Of a DNA stretch of 47,748 nt, positions 8,324 to 19,200 are shown piece after piece; positions within the stretch are counted from its first letter, which is position 1, and each line of letters starts with the position of its first letter. Location of the stretch: NCBI GenBank assembly GCA_945919465.1, contig CAMEJG010000010.1, positions 1-47,748 of the forward strand, in the 5' to 3' direction. The position numbers and the translations under genes were made by a program. Origin of the DNA: an uncultured Anaeroplasma sp. (GTDB taxonomy: Bacteria; Bacillota_I; Bacilli_A; Acholeplasmatales; Anaeroplasmataceae). Under the pieces are notes generated by a model, which was not told where the DNA came from, searched no databases, and worked only from the letters and a program-made list of their open reading frames with translations.

Positions 8324-9634
8324 ATGCTAATTAATAAAGAACTTACAAATAAGTATTATGAAAGTTATATTCCTTGCAATTGTGGAGACTGTAGATATTT
8401 CAAAAAGCATATTGAAACTGAAAAACCAGAACTATGCGAATATTTAAGAACACTAGGTATTAATCCATTAAAACCATTTGAGTTAATGTCTGTTTATTTT
8501 GAAAAAGATAAAAGAATAGAATATTTTAATTGTGCTTATGTTATTTTTGGAACAACAAATCAAAGTTTTGAAAAAGAAGTAAATGGATTAAAAATTTCGA
8601 CTTGCTCAAAAGAAAGATATCCTTTATTAGATACTGATGAAGAATACTTTTTAATTTCATTTGGACCTATCTCTATGAATTGTGCATATGTATATAATCG
8701 TCATTTTACTTTCGATGATAAAGTTCAAATTATCAAAAAAGCTATTGATGAAGTTGATCCAATTGGATTGTTAGCAATGCATTGTCCAAAAGATGAATAT
8801 ATTCAAGAAGCAATAATTATTGCTAAACAAATTAAAATTAAGAAAGCTAATTTTGTAAAGGGTAAATATATTCAAGAAGTATTTAAAAAACAATTTGATG
8901 AAGCTATTTCAATGAAAAAGTGCAATGATATTGCAAGTAGAATTATTATTTATCTTGATATGAAAGATTACTTTAAAGATTTTGAAGAAAACGAAACCTT
9001 AAAAGGAAAAGTTACTTTCAATAATTATGAAATTACTTTAAAAATTCATGATGATTTTATATTTAAATATAAAGGTTACAAAGCATATTTAAACGATAAA
9101 TTTTATTATGATATTGAAGAACAAGATTTATTAGATAGTTTATGTGGCTTTGTTGAAGATAATGATACTATTTATGTTCAATATAAGCATTATCATTTGG
9201 GGTTGAATTTTGTTCATTCTGGTTATTTTAAAAAAATAAAAAGATCTAAATACTCTTTTGAAAAGTTAAAACACAAAAAAGACATAGAATTAATTTTTGA
9301 TAATAAAGGAGTTATCTTTTCTAGAAAAATAAGTAATCTATCTAAAGAAGCAATAATTGAGCTAATGTTTAACGAGCCAATTAAAGAAAAATATGAAAAG
9401 GTATTTTATTCACCAGATAAGGTTAAAAGATTAATTGTTTCGAAAAATAATATAGGAAGTTATTCATATCATGTTGAAAAGCTAACAATATTAGAAGGGG
9501 AAGAAATATATTGGTGTGGCAACCATGCTCTTTGGGAACCTATATCTATCGGTGGTGGAGTATCTTTTTATGAAAATACTGAAGATTTACTAAAAGATAT
9601 TAATGCTGAAATAAGAGGTTGGATAGAGAAATAA
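8324..9634 (+). CDS. Multidomain immunity-type protein
   Basis: A 436-residue soluble protein with a good ribosome site (AGGTGG) before the ATG. The N-terminal part (1-110) has a cysteine cluster CNCGDCRYF and 'LGINPLKPFE', a module I associate with immunity genes near polymorphic toxins. Residues about 140-200 resemble the DUF1871 fold ('DPIGLL..HCPKDEY...A'). A beta-rich middle is unassigned. Residues about 350-436 (YSPDKVKRLIVS, YSYHVEKL, GGVSFYENTEDLL) resemble another small immunity domain. It looks like a fusion of several immunity modules and stands at the end of the tip 3 cassette. Domain assignments are from memory of motifs and are tentative. A hairpin with T-run follows. Confidence 0.55.
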   Translation: MLINKELTNKYYESYIPCNCGDCRYFKKHIETEKPELCEYLRTLGINPLKPFELMSVYFEKDKRIEYFNCAYVIFGTTNQSFEKEVNGLKISTCSKERYPLLDTDEEYFLISFGPISMNCAYVYNRHFTFDDKVQIIKKAIDEVDPIGLLAMHCPKDEYIQEAIIIAKQIKIKKANFVKGKYIQEVFKKQFDEAISMKKCNDIASRIIIYLDMKDYFKDFEENETLKGKVTFNNYEITLKIHDDFIFKYKGYKAYLNDKFYYDIEEQDLLDSLCGFVEDNDTIYVQYKHYHLGLNFVHSGYFKKIKRSKYSFEKLKHKKDIELIFDNKGVIFSRKISNLSKEAIIELMFNEPIKEKYEKVFYSPDKVKRLIVSKNNIGSYSYHVEKLTILEGEEIYWCGNHALWEPISIGGGVSFYENTEDLLKDINAEIRGWIEK

Positions 9635-9651
9635 GATTATTGCACAAAAAG

Positions 9652-9679
9652 TGAAGAGTAAAATCTTCATCTTTTTTTT
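9652..9679 (+). terminator. Terminator after the immunity-type gene
   Basis: TGAAGA (9652-9657) and TCTTCA (9664-9669) form a 6-bp stem with a GTAAAA loop, followed by a run of eight T at 9672-9679. Confidence 0.7.
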
Positions 9680-9681
9680 GT

Positions 9682-9697
9682 GTGCCGGGCATGGCAC
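9682..9697 (+). repeat. Hairpin at the breakpoint of the last Rhs tip
   Basis: GTGCC (9682-9686), a six-base loop, then GGCAC (9693-9697). This is an unusually GC-rich hairpin for the region. Homology to the Rhs core resumes one base later. The sequence also vaguely recalls the GUGYG 5' end of bacterial group II introns. Confidence 0.55.
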
Positions 9698-10013
9698 TAG
9701 ATATTATGTAGCAAAGTGGTGTAGATGGTTAACACCTGATAGTGTTAATAATCTAAATATAATAGATATTAATGGTACAAATTTATATCAATATTGTAGC
9801 AATAATCTAATTTTGTATTTTGATCCTGATGGGAATATTTTATAGATCATTATTGATATACTCATAGGGATTGTAGTTTTTACTTTAATTATTACTGATC
9901 CAGTTCTGTTGATAGAATCTGAAGTTGCTTCTTTTTGTATTAAATTTAAAAGATTTAATATGGCTATAAAATTAGGTAGTAAAGATTGGATAGATTGGAG
10001 TATAGGCATCTAA
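9698..10013 (+). pseudogene. Broken Rhs core end plus tip 4
   Basis: From 9698 the frame repeats the end of the RHS core (RYYVAKWCRWLTPDS) almost base for base with the two larger copies. It then runs through a diverged NLYQYC and FDPDGN motif. A TAG at 9843-9845 stops it four codons after DPDG. Reading through gives 55 more residues in frame, with a hydrophobic helix (ILIGIVVFTLIIT) and a short polar tail ending at 10013. The only upstream start is a GTG at 9651 inside the terminator, with no ribosome site. It is therefore a dead fragment of a fourth cassette. Confidence 0.7.
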
Positions 10014-10154
10014 AATAATTTACTTATTAGAGATATATTGATGAAAAAAATAATTACGCGAGATGGTTCATATATTTCAATATTCGATTTTCGACTATTC
10101 AGAAAAAATAAATAGTATGTAATTTTACAATTAAAATAATTAACTTATAAATAT

Positions 10155-10215
10155 AACACTAATAAACAAAGAATTAGGTATTAGATTTAATTCAATATTT
10201 ATTAGTGTTTTTTTT
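10155..10215 (+). terminator. Terminator closing the Rhs array
   Basis: AACACTAATAAA (10155-10166) pairs perfectly with TTTATTAGTGTT (10198-10209) around a 31-nt loop, followed by a T-run. It separates the Rhs array from the cardiolipin synthase gene. Bases 10014-10154 hold no convincing gene. Confidence 0.8.
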
Positions 10216-10304
10216 ATTTTAATAAAAATAATTTTTTTACAATTATTTATTAGTTTTAATAAAAATGGTATACTATACTAAATAATACTATTGGAGGATG
10301 TATA

Positions 10305-11858
10305 ATGACTCAAAATGAGAGAATAAGCTTACCATTATGGAAAAAGCTAATATTATTTTTGATTTCTTTTATTGTTTTTGTTATTCAACTTGTATTGTTT
10401 GTTTTACTATTTATATTTAATGCTAATTATAATGAAGGTTTTCAAGCAATTGGATATATTAATATAGTTGTTGAGACTATTGCATTATTATATGTTTTAT
10501 GGATTATGCATAAGCCTATTTCTACTAATTATAAATTAACATGGTCTATACTTATTTTAATAATGCCTATACCATTTATTGTATTATATACAATTAATTA
10601 TATTTCATTAAATTTATCAAAAAGAAAATTAACTAAAATATTAAATGAAATGCCTAAAAGAAAATATGATGATAATATTGATGAGTTAAAATTAATTGAT
10701 CAAACAGCATATAATTTTGTTACAGTTGTTCAACAAGAATCATTATATTCACCAGTATATAAAAATACTAAATTTACATATTTTAGTAATGTTTATGAAA
10801 AGCATGTAGATATGCTTGATTCTATTAGAAATGCTAATAAATATATATTCTTAGAATATTTCATTATTGCAGAAGGAGAACTAATGGATGAATTAATCCC
10901 TATATTGAAAATAAAGGGAGCTGAAGGTATAGAAATAAAAATATTATATGATGATATTGGTTCTTATGGAGTAATGAATAAAAAACTAATTAAAAGATTA
11001 ACTGAAATTCCTAATTTGAAACTAGTAAATTATGAACCTATTGGTGTGAATTTTAATATTTTAGTTAATTATAGAGATCATAGAAAGATAGCTATTATTG
11101 ATGGAAAAATAGCTTATTGTGGTGGAGATAATTTAGCTGATGAATATATTCATAAAAAGGAAAGATTTGGCTATTGGAGAGATAATTGTGCTAAATATGA
11201 AGGAAGAGCAGTTGAGACATTTGTAGTATTATTTTCTGAGATGTGGTATTTATCTACTCATGAAAAGCTAGAATTATCAAAATATATTGTTAAACATGAG
11301 GTAATGGATAATAGTTATATTATGCCATTTGGAGATGGTCCTAATAATCCAAATAACCCTGGATATGATTTATTTTTATCTATGATTAATTCAGCAAAAA
11401 AATATATTTATATTTCTACTCCATATTTTATTATTGATGATAAAATGCTTGAAATGTTAGCATTAAAGGCTAAAAGTGGAGTTTCTGTATATTTATTAAT
11501 GCCTCATATTCCAGATAAAAAATCAGCATTTTATATGGGTAGAGCTAATTATGGTATTATTCTTAGAGCTGGAGTTAAGGTTTATGAATTTGAAAAAGGA
11601 TTTAATCATGCTAAAAATGTCATAGTAGATGATATGTATGCTTTTATAGGTACAATAAATATGGACTATCGAAGCTTCTTTTTACATTATGAATGTGGTG
11701 CGTTTATATGTAATAGCTTAGAAATATATGAAATGAAAAATGATTTTTTAGATTCTATAAATGAATCTATTGAAATTACTTATGATATGTGGAAAAAAAG
11801 AAAATGGTATCAAAAGCTTATAGCATTTTTGATGAATATTTTTGCTCCATTATTTTAG
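10305..11858 (+). CDS. cls: Cardiolipin synthase
   Basis: A 517-residue phospholipase D superfamily enzyme that would condense phosphatidylglycerol molecules into cardiolipin at the membrane. Two N-terminal membrane segments (about 15-40 and 48-92 as a hydrophobic block) precede two HKD motifs: HRKIAIID starting at residue 259, and HAKNVIVD starting at 435. Each is followed by the expected Gly-Gly or Gly-Thr-Asn context (GGDN, GTINMDYRS). Length is normal for bacterial Cls. A clear GGAGG lies 9 nt before the ATG, and a TATACT box lies near 10270. The gene is 18 nt upstream of the first giant helicase, in the same direction, with no terminator between. Confidence 0.93.
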   Translation: MTQNERISLPLWKKLILFLISFIVFVIQLVLFVLLFIFNANYNEGFQAIGYINIVVETIALLYVLWIMHKPISTNYKLTWSILILIMPIPFIVLYTINYISLNLSKRKLTKILNEMPKRKYDDNIDELKLIDQTAYNFVTVVQQESLYSPVYKNTKFTYFSNVYEKHVDMLDSIRNANKYIFLEYFIIAEGELMDELIPILKIKGAEGIEIKILYDDIGSYGVMNKKLIKRLTEIPNLKLVNYEPIGVNFNILVNYRDHRKIAIIDGKIAYCGGDNLADEYIHKKERFGYWRDNCAKYEGRAVETFVVLFSEMWYLSTHEKLELSKYIVKHEVMDNSYIMPFGDGPNNPNNPGYDLFLSMINSAKKYIYISTPYFIIDDKMLEMLALKAKSGVSVYLLMPHIPDKKSAFYMGRANYGIILRAGVKVYEFEKGFNHAKNVIVDDMYAFIGTINMDYRSFFLHYECGAFICNSLEIYEMKNDFLDSINESIEITYDMWKKRKWYQKLIAFLMNIFAPLF

Positions 11859-11876
11859 TATTAAGGGGAGAGTATT

Positions 11877-14800
11877 ATGGTACAATATGAAGATATTTAT
11901 AAGCATTTATTAGATTTAGGAAAAAGAAATAGATTATTAAATTATAAAGAAACAGGATTAAGAAGTATTAATGTATTAAATAAAGATATTGAATATATAT
12001 TTAATTCTATAGATGATTATAAAGAATTTAGTATTTTACAATTAGATAAAATATTAAAAAAGTTTCATGATACAATAGATGATCCTTCTTGTGATATTGA
12101 AAGCTATTCAAAAGGAAAGGTTTATGATATAGCAAATGCTTCTATTAAAAAGACAGAGCTTATTTGTTATAAAGAGGGAAAGCCTTTAGATAGAGTAATG
12201 AAAAGATTATACCAAGAATATAAATTTTCAATTGATGAGAAAGGTGTTAATTCTTTATATTTTGCTTTTGGATTTATAAAATATAATGATTTAGGTCAAG
12301 ATTTTTTAGCACCTATTTTATTAATTGGAATAGATTTATATAAAAAAAATGATGTTTATAAGGTTAAGGCTTGTGAAGATGATGCTATATTAAATCCAAC
12401 TTTAGATTATTATTTTAGAGTAAATAAAAAAATAGAACTCCCTAAATATGAGGATGAAGGAATTTTAGCATATTTTGCTAAGCTTAGACAAAATTATTCT
12501 TTTGAAATTATTGAAGAAATGGGAATTGGAATTTTTTCTTTTCAAAAGATGAATATGTATATGGATTTAAAAATTAATAAGGATATTGCTTTAGAAAATA
12601 ATAATATAAAAAGATTATTAGGTGAAAATATACCAAATGATGATGATTTAAATTTAGATATTTATCCTGTTGTAGATTGTGATTCTACTCAGCTTGAGGC
12701 TATTAAACAGGTAGCTAAAGGGAAATCATTTATATTAGAGGGACCTCCTGGTAGTGGTAAGAGTCAAACTATTACTAACTTAATTGCGACACTTATTGGT
12801 AATGGAAAAAAAGTATTATTTGTATCAGAAAAACAAGCTGCATTAAATGTAGTATATGAAAACTTAAAAAGAGTAGGACTTAGTGAATTTGCATTAGAAC
12901 TTCACTCTAATAAGGCTAATAAAAAGAATTTTATAGATGAAGTATATAAGACTGCTATATTACCTAAATATAATGTTCAAATAGAATCTATTAATATTAA
13001 GGATAATTATGAAATTATTACTAATGAAATTTTAGATTATTATAGTGCTTTACATGAAAAATATATTGATGGTAAATATTCTATTTATGATTTATATAAT
13101 AGATATTTAAAATTAGATATTGAACCAATTGATTATAAAATTCATTGTGAAAACTATAAATTAGATAGTATTGATTCAATTTGTGAGGTATTAGACTCTT
13201 ATGCTAGAGAAATAAAAATATTTGAAACTAATGATTATATTACTATACCTTTATATGGATTAATAAATTTATCACGTAATTATTTAGAATATGATTTTGT
13301 TAATGATATTAATAAATCATTATTCTATTTGAATAAAATAAAAGAAATAATTAATAATATAGATTTTATTCATATAAATAATCATAAAATTAATTCTGTT
13401 ACAGATTTTTATTTCGCAATTGATTATTGTCATGTATTAAATAATTTAAATTATAATACAGATTCATATTTTGATAATGATGCTATTGCATTAATTGAGA
13501 AAACTGCAATTTCTTATATTGCTACTAATGGTAGTATTAAGAGTAATAAAATTATAGATAAATATGATTCATTAGTATTAGATTTAGATTTAGCTAATAT
13601 TTATTTGATATTAAAGGAAAAAGAGAATTCTTTTTTTAAATTTTTAAATAAAGATTATAAAAATACTTATAAAAAATTATTATGTTATCGTAAAGAAGTA
13701 ACTAAAGGAAAGTTATCTAGTGAAGTTAGAGAGTTAATAAGATATAAGGATTTATGTAAACAAAGAGATAAAGATTTAAATGAATTAAAAACATTTATTC
13801 CATCTTTAGATGAGGCTAATGTTGAAAAAATCTTAGATGATATTAAATCCTTAAAAGCGATTAATAAATGTTCATTACACACAAGCATCAACAATATTAA
13901 GGATAATATTCTAAATGCTTTAACAAGCTATCATAGATATGATAATGAATATTTAAGATTAGATGAAATTGCTAAGCATTATAATCCTGAAATACTAGAT
14001 GTAATCAATACTAATATTGATTTATTAATTAGTAAGCTTAATTCATTATTATCATATAGAGATCTTTTTGTTAATTACTTATATTTAGGTAATACTATTG
14101 AAAAAATAAAAGAATTGAAGCTTATAGATTATATTGATTATTGTTGTGAAATAGATTTAGATTTTAATAATTTAGGATTACAATTTAAAAAGAATTATTT
14201 ACATATTTATTTGATTAATGAAATTGATAAATCAAATATCTTATATAAATTTAGAGAAGCAAGCTTTAATGATAAAGTAAATAAATTCAAAGAATTAGAT
14301 ATAAAAATTCAAGATATTAATGTTTCTACAATAATATCTAAAAATTCAATGAAAAGACCAGATGATTTTGTATGTGAGGGAAGTAGCTTTAAGCTATTAG
14401 CTAAAGAATATAATAAAGCTAAAAAACAACTATCTATTAGAAAATTATTAGATGAAATATTTGATTTTATCGTAGATATTAAGCCGATATTCTTAATGTC
14501 TCCACTTTCTGTATCTACTTATTTAGATAACAAAAAGGATTTATTTGATTATGTTATATTTGATGAGGCCTCTCAGATTTTTGCTTGGGATGCGTTTGGT
14601 GCTATTTATCGTTCTAAGGAATGTGTAATTATTGGTGATTCTAAGCAGCTACCACCCACAAATTTCTTTAATGCTAGTGATACTGAAAATGAAGATGAGG
14701 ATAGTGATATTGGAGAATCTATATTATCACTTGCCTCAATGACATTTATTTCTCAAGCATTAAAATGGCATTATAGAAGTAGAAGTGAGGAATTAATTCA

Positions 14801-16265
14801 ATTTAGTAATAAAAACTTCTATAATAATTCATTAATTACTCTTCCAAGTGCGAATAAGCATCATAAAGGATTTGGTATTGATCATATTTATCTTAGTGAT
14901 GGAGCTTATGATTTAAAAACAAGAACTAATAGAAAAGAAGCAGAATATATTTCAGATTTAATTATTGAGCATTATAAAAATAGTACTCAATCATTAGGAG
15001 TTGTTGCCTTTAGTAAGGTTCAAGCTGAATTAATTAGTGATATGTTAGATGAGAAATTAACACATGAGGTTGAATTAAGAAGAACTATTGAAGCTATTAC
15101 ATATGAGCCATTATTTATAAAGAACCTTGAAAGTGTTCAGGGTGATGAAAGAGATAGAATAATATTTAGTATTTGTTATGGTCATAATGAATATAATAAA
15201 TTCTATCAAAGATTTGGACCTTTAAATAATTTAGGTGGAGAAAAGAGATTGAATGTTGCGATTACTCGTGCTAAATATAATATTACAGTAGTTACATCTA
15301 TACATTCTTATGAAATAAATACTAGTGATTCTTTAGGAGCTAATGCATTAAAGGATTATTTATATTTTTGTGAAAATGTATCTATTAATACAAATACAAA
15401 GCCTAGTGATAATGGTATTATTTTAAGTGTTAAAAAGGCTTTAGAGGATTTAGGATATATAGTTGATACTAATTATGGTTCTTCTTCAGTTAAAATTGAT
15501 TTAGCTGTAAAAGAGCCTAATAATGATAATTATATTTTAGCTATTATGCTTGATAAAAATGAAAATCCTCATGTATCTAGTGTTGCAAGATTAGAAGAAG
15601 CACTATTAAATAGATTAGGTTTTAAATATTTTAAGCTTTATACTTTAGCTTGGGTTAATGAAAGAAGCTTAGTATTAGAAGAAATATTAAATTTATTAAA
15701 AAGAAATACTAATGAGCATCATACGGATACTCATGTTAGTTTCTTAGAGGAAACTGAGGTAGAAATGACTGATTCTTTTATGAAATATGATTTTTATTCT
15801 ATTGAGGAGTGTAAAGATATTCTTAACCATAATAATATAGATTATTTGGTTTATAAAATAGTAGAAAGAGAACAACCAATTGTTAAGGATTATTTATATA
15901 AAAAGATAGCCTATACCTTAGATAAAACTAAAGTCACTAATGTAGTGAAAAATATGGTTAATCCTCTTATTAAGGATTTTTATTGTAGTAATAATGTTTT
16001 ATTTATTTCTAAGAAGGATTCCTCATTAAGAATATCTTCAGATAGAGGAATAGATGAAATACCTTTATGTGAGCTTGAAGATGGATTATATCAAATTATT
16101 AAAGCTAATTCTGGAATCACCATTATTGGAGCTTATAAGACTCTTATAAAGCTTTTAGATTTTAAGAGATTAACCGAAAATACTAAAAAAATTTTAGATG
16201 ATGCGATTGTAATGTTAAAATTAGATGGTAAAATAGTAGAAAGAGAAAATAAATTATTTGCTTAG
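11877..16265 (+). CDS. Giant SF1 helicase with DUF4011 and Vsr-like domains (copy A)
   Basis: 1462 residues. The N-terminal DUF4011-type region carries LLDLGKRNRLLNY near residue 12. The helicase core is split by a long helical insertion (about 350-850). Walker A GPPGSGKS is at about 289, DEAS at about 896, GDSKQLPP at about 921, VQGDERDR at about 1087 and RLNVAITRAK at about 1123, all intact Upf1-like SF1 motifs. At about 1190-1275 a degenerate Vsr/REase-like fold is visible (KIDLAV, ILAIMLD, LGFKYFKLYTLAWV), then a DUF3320-like tail beginning at EREQPI. A ribosome site GGGGAG precedes the ATG. This architecture is widespread and has been linked to phage defence in some surveys. The Vsr-like part lacks the common 'DG' after its second strand, so nuclease activity is doubtful. 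A paralogue follows after 11 nt. Confidence 0.85.
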   Translation: MVQYEDIYKHLLDLGKRNRLLNYKETGLRSINVLNKDIEYIFNSIDDYKEFSILQLDKILKKFHDTIDDPSCDIESYSKGKVYDIANASIKKTELICYKEGKPLDRVMKRLYQEYKFSIDEKGVNSLYFAFGFIKYNDLGQDFLAPILLIGIDLYKKNDVYKVKACEDDAILNPTLDYYFRVNKKIELPKYEDEGILAYFAKLRQNYSFEIIEEMGIGIFSFQKMNMYMDLKINKDIALENNNIKRLLGENIPNDDDLNLDIYPVVDCDSTQLEAIKQVAKGKSFILEGPPGSGKSQTITNLIATLIGNGKKVLFVSEKQAALNVVYENLKRVGLSEFALELHSNKANKKNFIDEVYKTAILPKYNVQIESINIKDNYEIITNEILDYYSALHEKYIDGKYSIYDLYNRYLKLDIEPIDYKIHCENYKLDSIDSICEVLDSYAREIKIFETNDYITIPLYGLINLSRNYLEYDFVNDINKSLFYLNKIKEIINNIDFIHINNHKINSVTDFYFAIDYCHVLNNLNYNTDSYFDNDAIALIEKTAISYIATNGSIKSNKIIDKYDSLVLDLDLANIYLILKEKENSFFKFLNKDYKNTYKKLLCYRKEVTKGKLSSEVRELIRYKDLCKQRDKDLNELKTFIPSLDEANVEKILDDIKSLKAINKCSLHTSINNIKDNILNALTSYHRYDNEYLRLDEIAKHYNPEILDVINTNIDLLISKLNSLLSYRDLFVNYLYLGNTIEKIKELKLIDYIDYCCEIDLDFNNLGLQFKKNYLHIYLINEIDKSNILYKFREASFNDKVNKFKELDIKIQDINVSTIISKNSMKRPDDFVCEGSSFKLLAKEYNKAKKQLSIRKLLDEIFDFIVDIKPIFLMSPLSVSTYLDNKKDLFDYVIFDEASQIFAWDAFGAIYRSKECVIIGDSKQLPPTNFFNASDTENEDEDSDIGESILSLASMTFISQALKWHYRSRSEELIQFSNKNFYNNSLITLPSANKHHKGFGIDHIYLSDGAYDLKTRTNRKEAEYISDLIIEHYKNSTQSLGVVAFSKVQAELISDMLDEKLTHEVELRRTIEAITYEPLFIKNLESVQGDERDRIIFSICYGHNEYNKFYQRFGPLNNLGGEKRLNVAITRAKYNITVVTSIHSYEINTSDSLGANALKDYLYFCENVSINTNTKPSDNGIILSVKKALEDLGYIVDTNYGSSSVKIDLAVKEPNNDNYILAIMLDKNENPHVSSVARLEEALLNRLGFKYFKLYTLAWVNERSLVLEEILNLLKRNTNEHHTDTHVSFLEETEVEMTDSFMKYDFYSIEECKDILNHNNIDYLVYKIVEREQPIVKDYLYKKIAYTLDKTKVTNVVKNMVNPLIKDFYCSNNVLFISKKDSSLRISSDRGIDEIPLCELEDGLYQIIKANSGITIIGAYKTLIKLLDFKRLTENTKKILDDAIVMLKLDGKIVERENKLFA

Positions 16266-16276
16266 GATGTGATTCT

Positions 16277-19200
16277 ATGACAGATCAAGAGGTATTAAAA
16301 AAATTATATGTTGTTACAAATCAGTTATTAGATTTAGGTAAACGTAATCGTTTATTAAATTTTAAGGATACTGGTTTAAAAACATTAATGCTTTTAAATA
16401 AAAATCTAGAAGAAATATTCCGTGCTATTAAAGGTGGAAGAGATTGTACAATTTTAGATATTGATCCTTATTTAAATGAATATCATAATCAAGAATTAAT
16501 AAATAATCCTAATGATAATATCTTAGAATATAGTAAAGAAAAGGTATATGAAATTACTAGAAAATATCTAGAAGTTAGACAATTATTATGCTATAAAGAG
16601 GGATTTAATCTTCAAAGAGTATTAAAATCTCTAAAAAAAGATTTTACTAATTCTATTATTGAAAAGGGTATTAATGCTTTATATTTATCATTTCAATTTA
16701 TTCATTATATAGAAGAAGAGGTAGATTATTACGCTCCATTAATGTTAATGCCTATTGAAATATCAAATGAATCAGGAGGTTTTGTTATTCATCAATATGA
16801 AGATGAAATAATAATAAATCCTACTTTAAAATATTATTTTAGTTCTGTTTATAATGTAGAATTTCCTCCATATCAGGATGAAGCTTTTTCTAATTATGTG
16901 GAAAAAGTAAGAACAATTCTTCCTCCTGAAATGGAAATGATAGATGGAGCTGCTTTAGGTATTTATTCATTTTATAAAATGAATATGTATAATGATTTAA
17001 TTTTTAATAAAGAAACAGTTATTAAAAATAGAAACATTAGATATTTATTAGGTGAAGAACAACGTGAATTTGACCCCGAGATAAATAATCCAGTATTCCC
17101 AGTAGTAAATTGTGATTCCTCTCAATTTGAGGCAATACAAATGGCAGCAGATGGAAAATCATTTTGTCTTGAGGGGCCTCCGGGTAGTGGTAAGAGTCAA
17201 ACAATCACTAATATTATTGCCTCTATGCTAGGAGTAGGAAAGAAAATACTATTTGTATCTGAAAAGATTTCAGCTTTAAATGTAGTATTTGAAAATTTAA
17301 GAAGAGTCAGACTATCTGATTTTGCGATAGAGCTTCATTCTAATAAGGCTAATAAGAAGGATTTTATTGCTCATTTATATAAGGCTGCTACTGCACCTAA
17401 ATATAATATGGATTTCAAATCTCAATTTATTGAATCTAAATATAAATTATTAAAATCAAGCTTAAGCTCATATGAAGCAGAAATTAATCATATTATTCCT
17501 AGCTTAGGTGTTTCTTTATTAGATATTTATTCTTTATATTTTAATATTAATTTAGAGCCAATTGAAAAGGATTTTAATTTTAGTGATTTAAATTTATATG
17601 ATTTAGAAAATATCTCTAAAACATTAAATGATTATATGGGCTATGCTAGAGATATTTATGATTATAGAAATAATCCCTTCTATTATTTTAATTTAGAAAA
17701 TGGATTGAATTTAGATAATATAAATAGAGTATTATATCATTTAAATACAATAATTGAATATAAGAATTCAATAAATTCAATACTAAAAATGAATTTAAAG
17801 GATTTAAAATCTATTTATAATATATTAAGCTTTTTTGATGTATTATTTTCTTTAAAAAGCTTCTCTCCATTTTATTTAATTAAGAAAGTAAGAATAAAAC
17901 TAATAGATTCTATTGAAAAATATCAAATAATATTAAAAATACTAAAAAATGAAACTTTAGCCTTATATGATCAAAAAATATTAAATGAACCAATTGAGGA
18001 TTTAGCTAATATATTAAATAGAGAGCTTCAAAACAAATCCTTATTTAAATCTAAGGAATTAAAGGAAGTATATAATAAATTAGTAAAATATCGTAAGGTA
18101 GCTATTAAGCCAGAAGAGCTTAGTAAAGAGCTAAAGGAATTAATTATAGTTAAAAAGAATCTTATTCTTTCTAAGGAATATATTAGTTTTATAACTAAAT
18201 ATTTAGGACCAATTAAGGATTTAAATTTAAAACAAATTATTTTAGATTTAAAGAAATTAGAAGGCTTTGATGATTATTTAATTAGTGAAGAGGCATATAC
18301 TCTCTTAAGAGAAAAAATACCTTTAGAAACAATATCAGCTGAGCCAATGAAAAGTGATATTATTTTCTTAGATAATATTATTAATAATATTGATATAAAA
18401 AAGCTTGATATTAAAGAATTATCATTAGAGGATTTATATGCCTTTTTAGTTCAAGTATCTGAAAATAGAAGCAATTTAAGTTTATATATGCATATTAATA
18501 ATATTGTTAATGATATTACTAAATATGGAGTAATAGATTTCTTAGATGAATATTTAGATTCTAAATATGAACTTGATCATATAGATCAAACATTCAAGAA
18601 AACTTATTATTACTATGTTATTAAAACCGCATTTTCTTCATCCTCTTCATTAGGTGAGTTTGATAGTCATAAAAGAGAAAGAATTGTTAATGATTTTAGA
18701 GCTCTAGATGAAGAAATGTTTCAGATTAATAGAGATATAATTATATCTAAAATGTCAAAGAAAAGACCTAATTTAAGCTTAGTAGAGGGTTCTAAATTTA
18801 AGATTCTAGATAAAGAATATAATAAGCTAAGAAGACAATTACCAATAAGAACCTTATTAGATCAAATCTTTGATTTTGTATTAGAAATTAAACCAGTATT
18901 TTTAATGTCACCTCTTTCAGTATCTACTTATTTAACTAGTACTCTTAATTTATTTGATTGTGTAATATTTGATGAAGCTTCTCAAATATTTGCCTCAGAT
19001 GCCTTAGGATCTATTTATAGAGGTAAACAATGTATTATTATTGGAGATACTAAGCAAATGCCACCTTCAAATTTCTTTATGGCTAGTGTTGATAGTGGAT
19101 TAGATGGAGAAGAGGAAAGAGAATATGATTTAGAATCGATTCTTGATAAGGCTATTCAGGTATTCCCTACAACCTCATTAAAGTGGCATTATAGAAGTAG

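Noticed and set aside
10041-10115. 24-codon frame MKKIITRDGSYISIF... after tip 4
   Set aside because: No convincing ribosome site, no conserved context and chance length. It could be an immunity-gene relic but cannot be supported.
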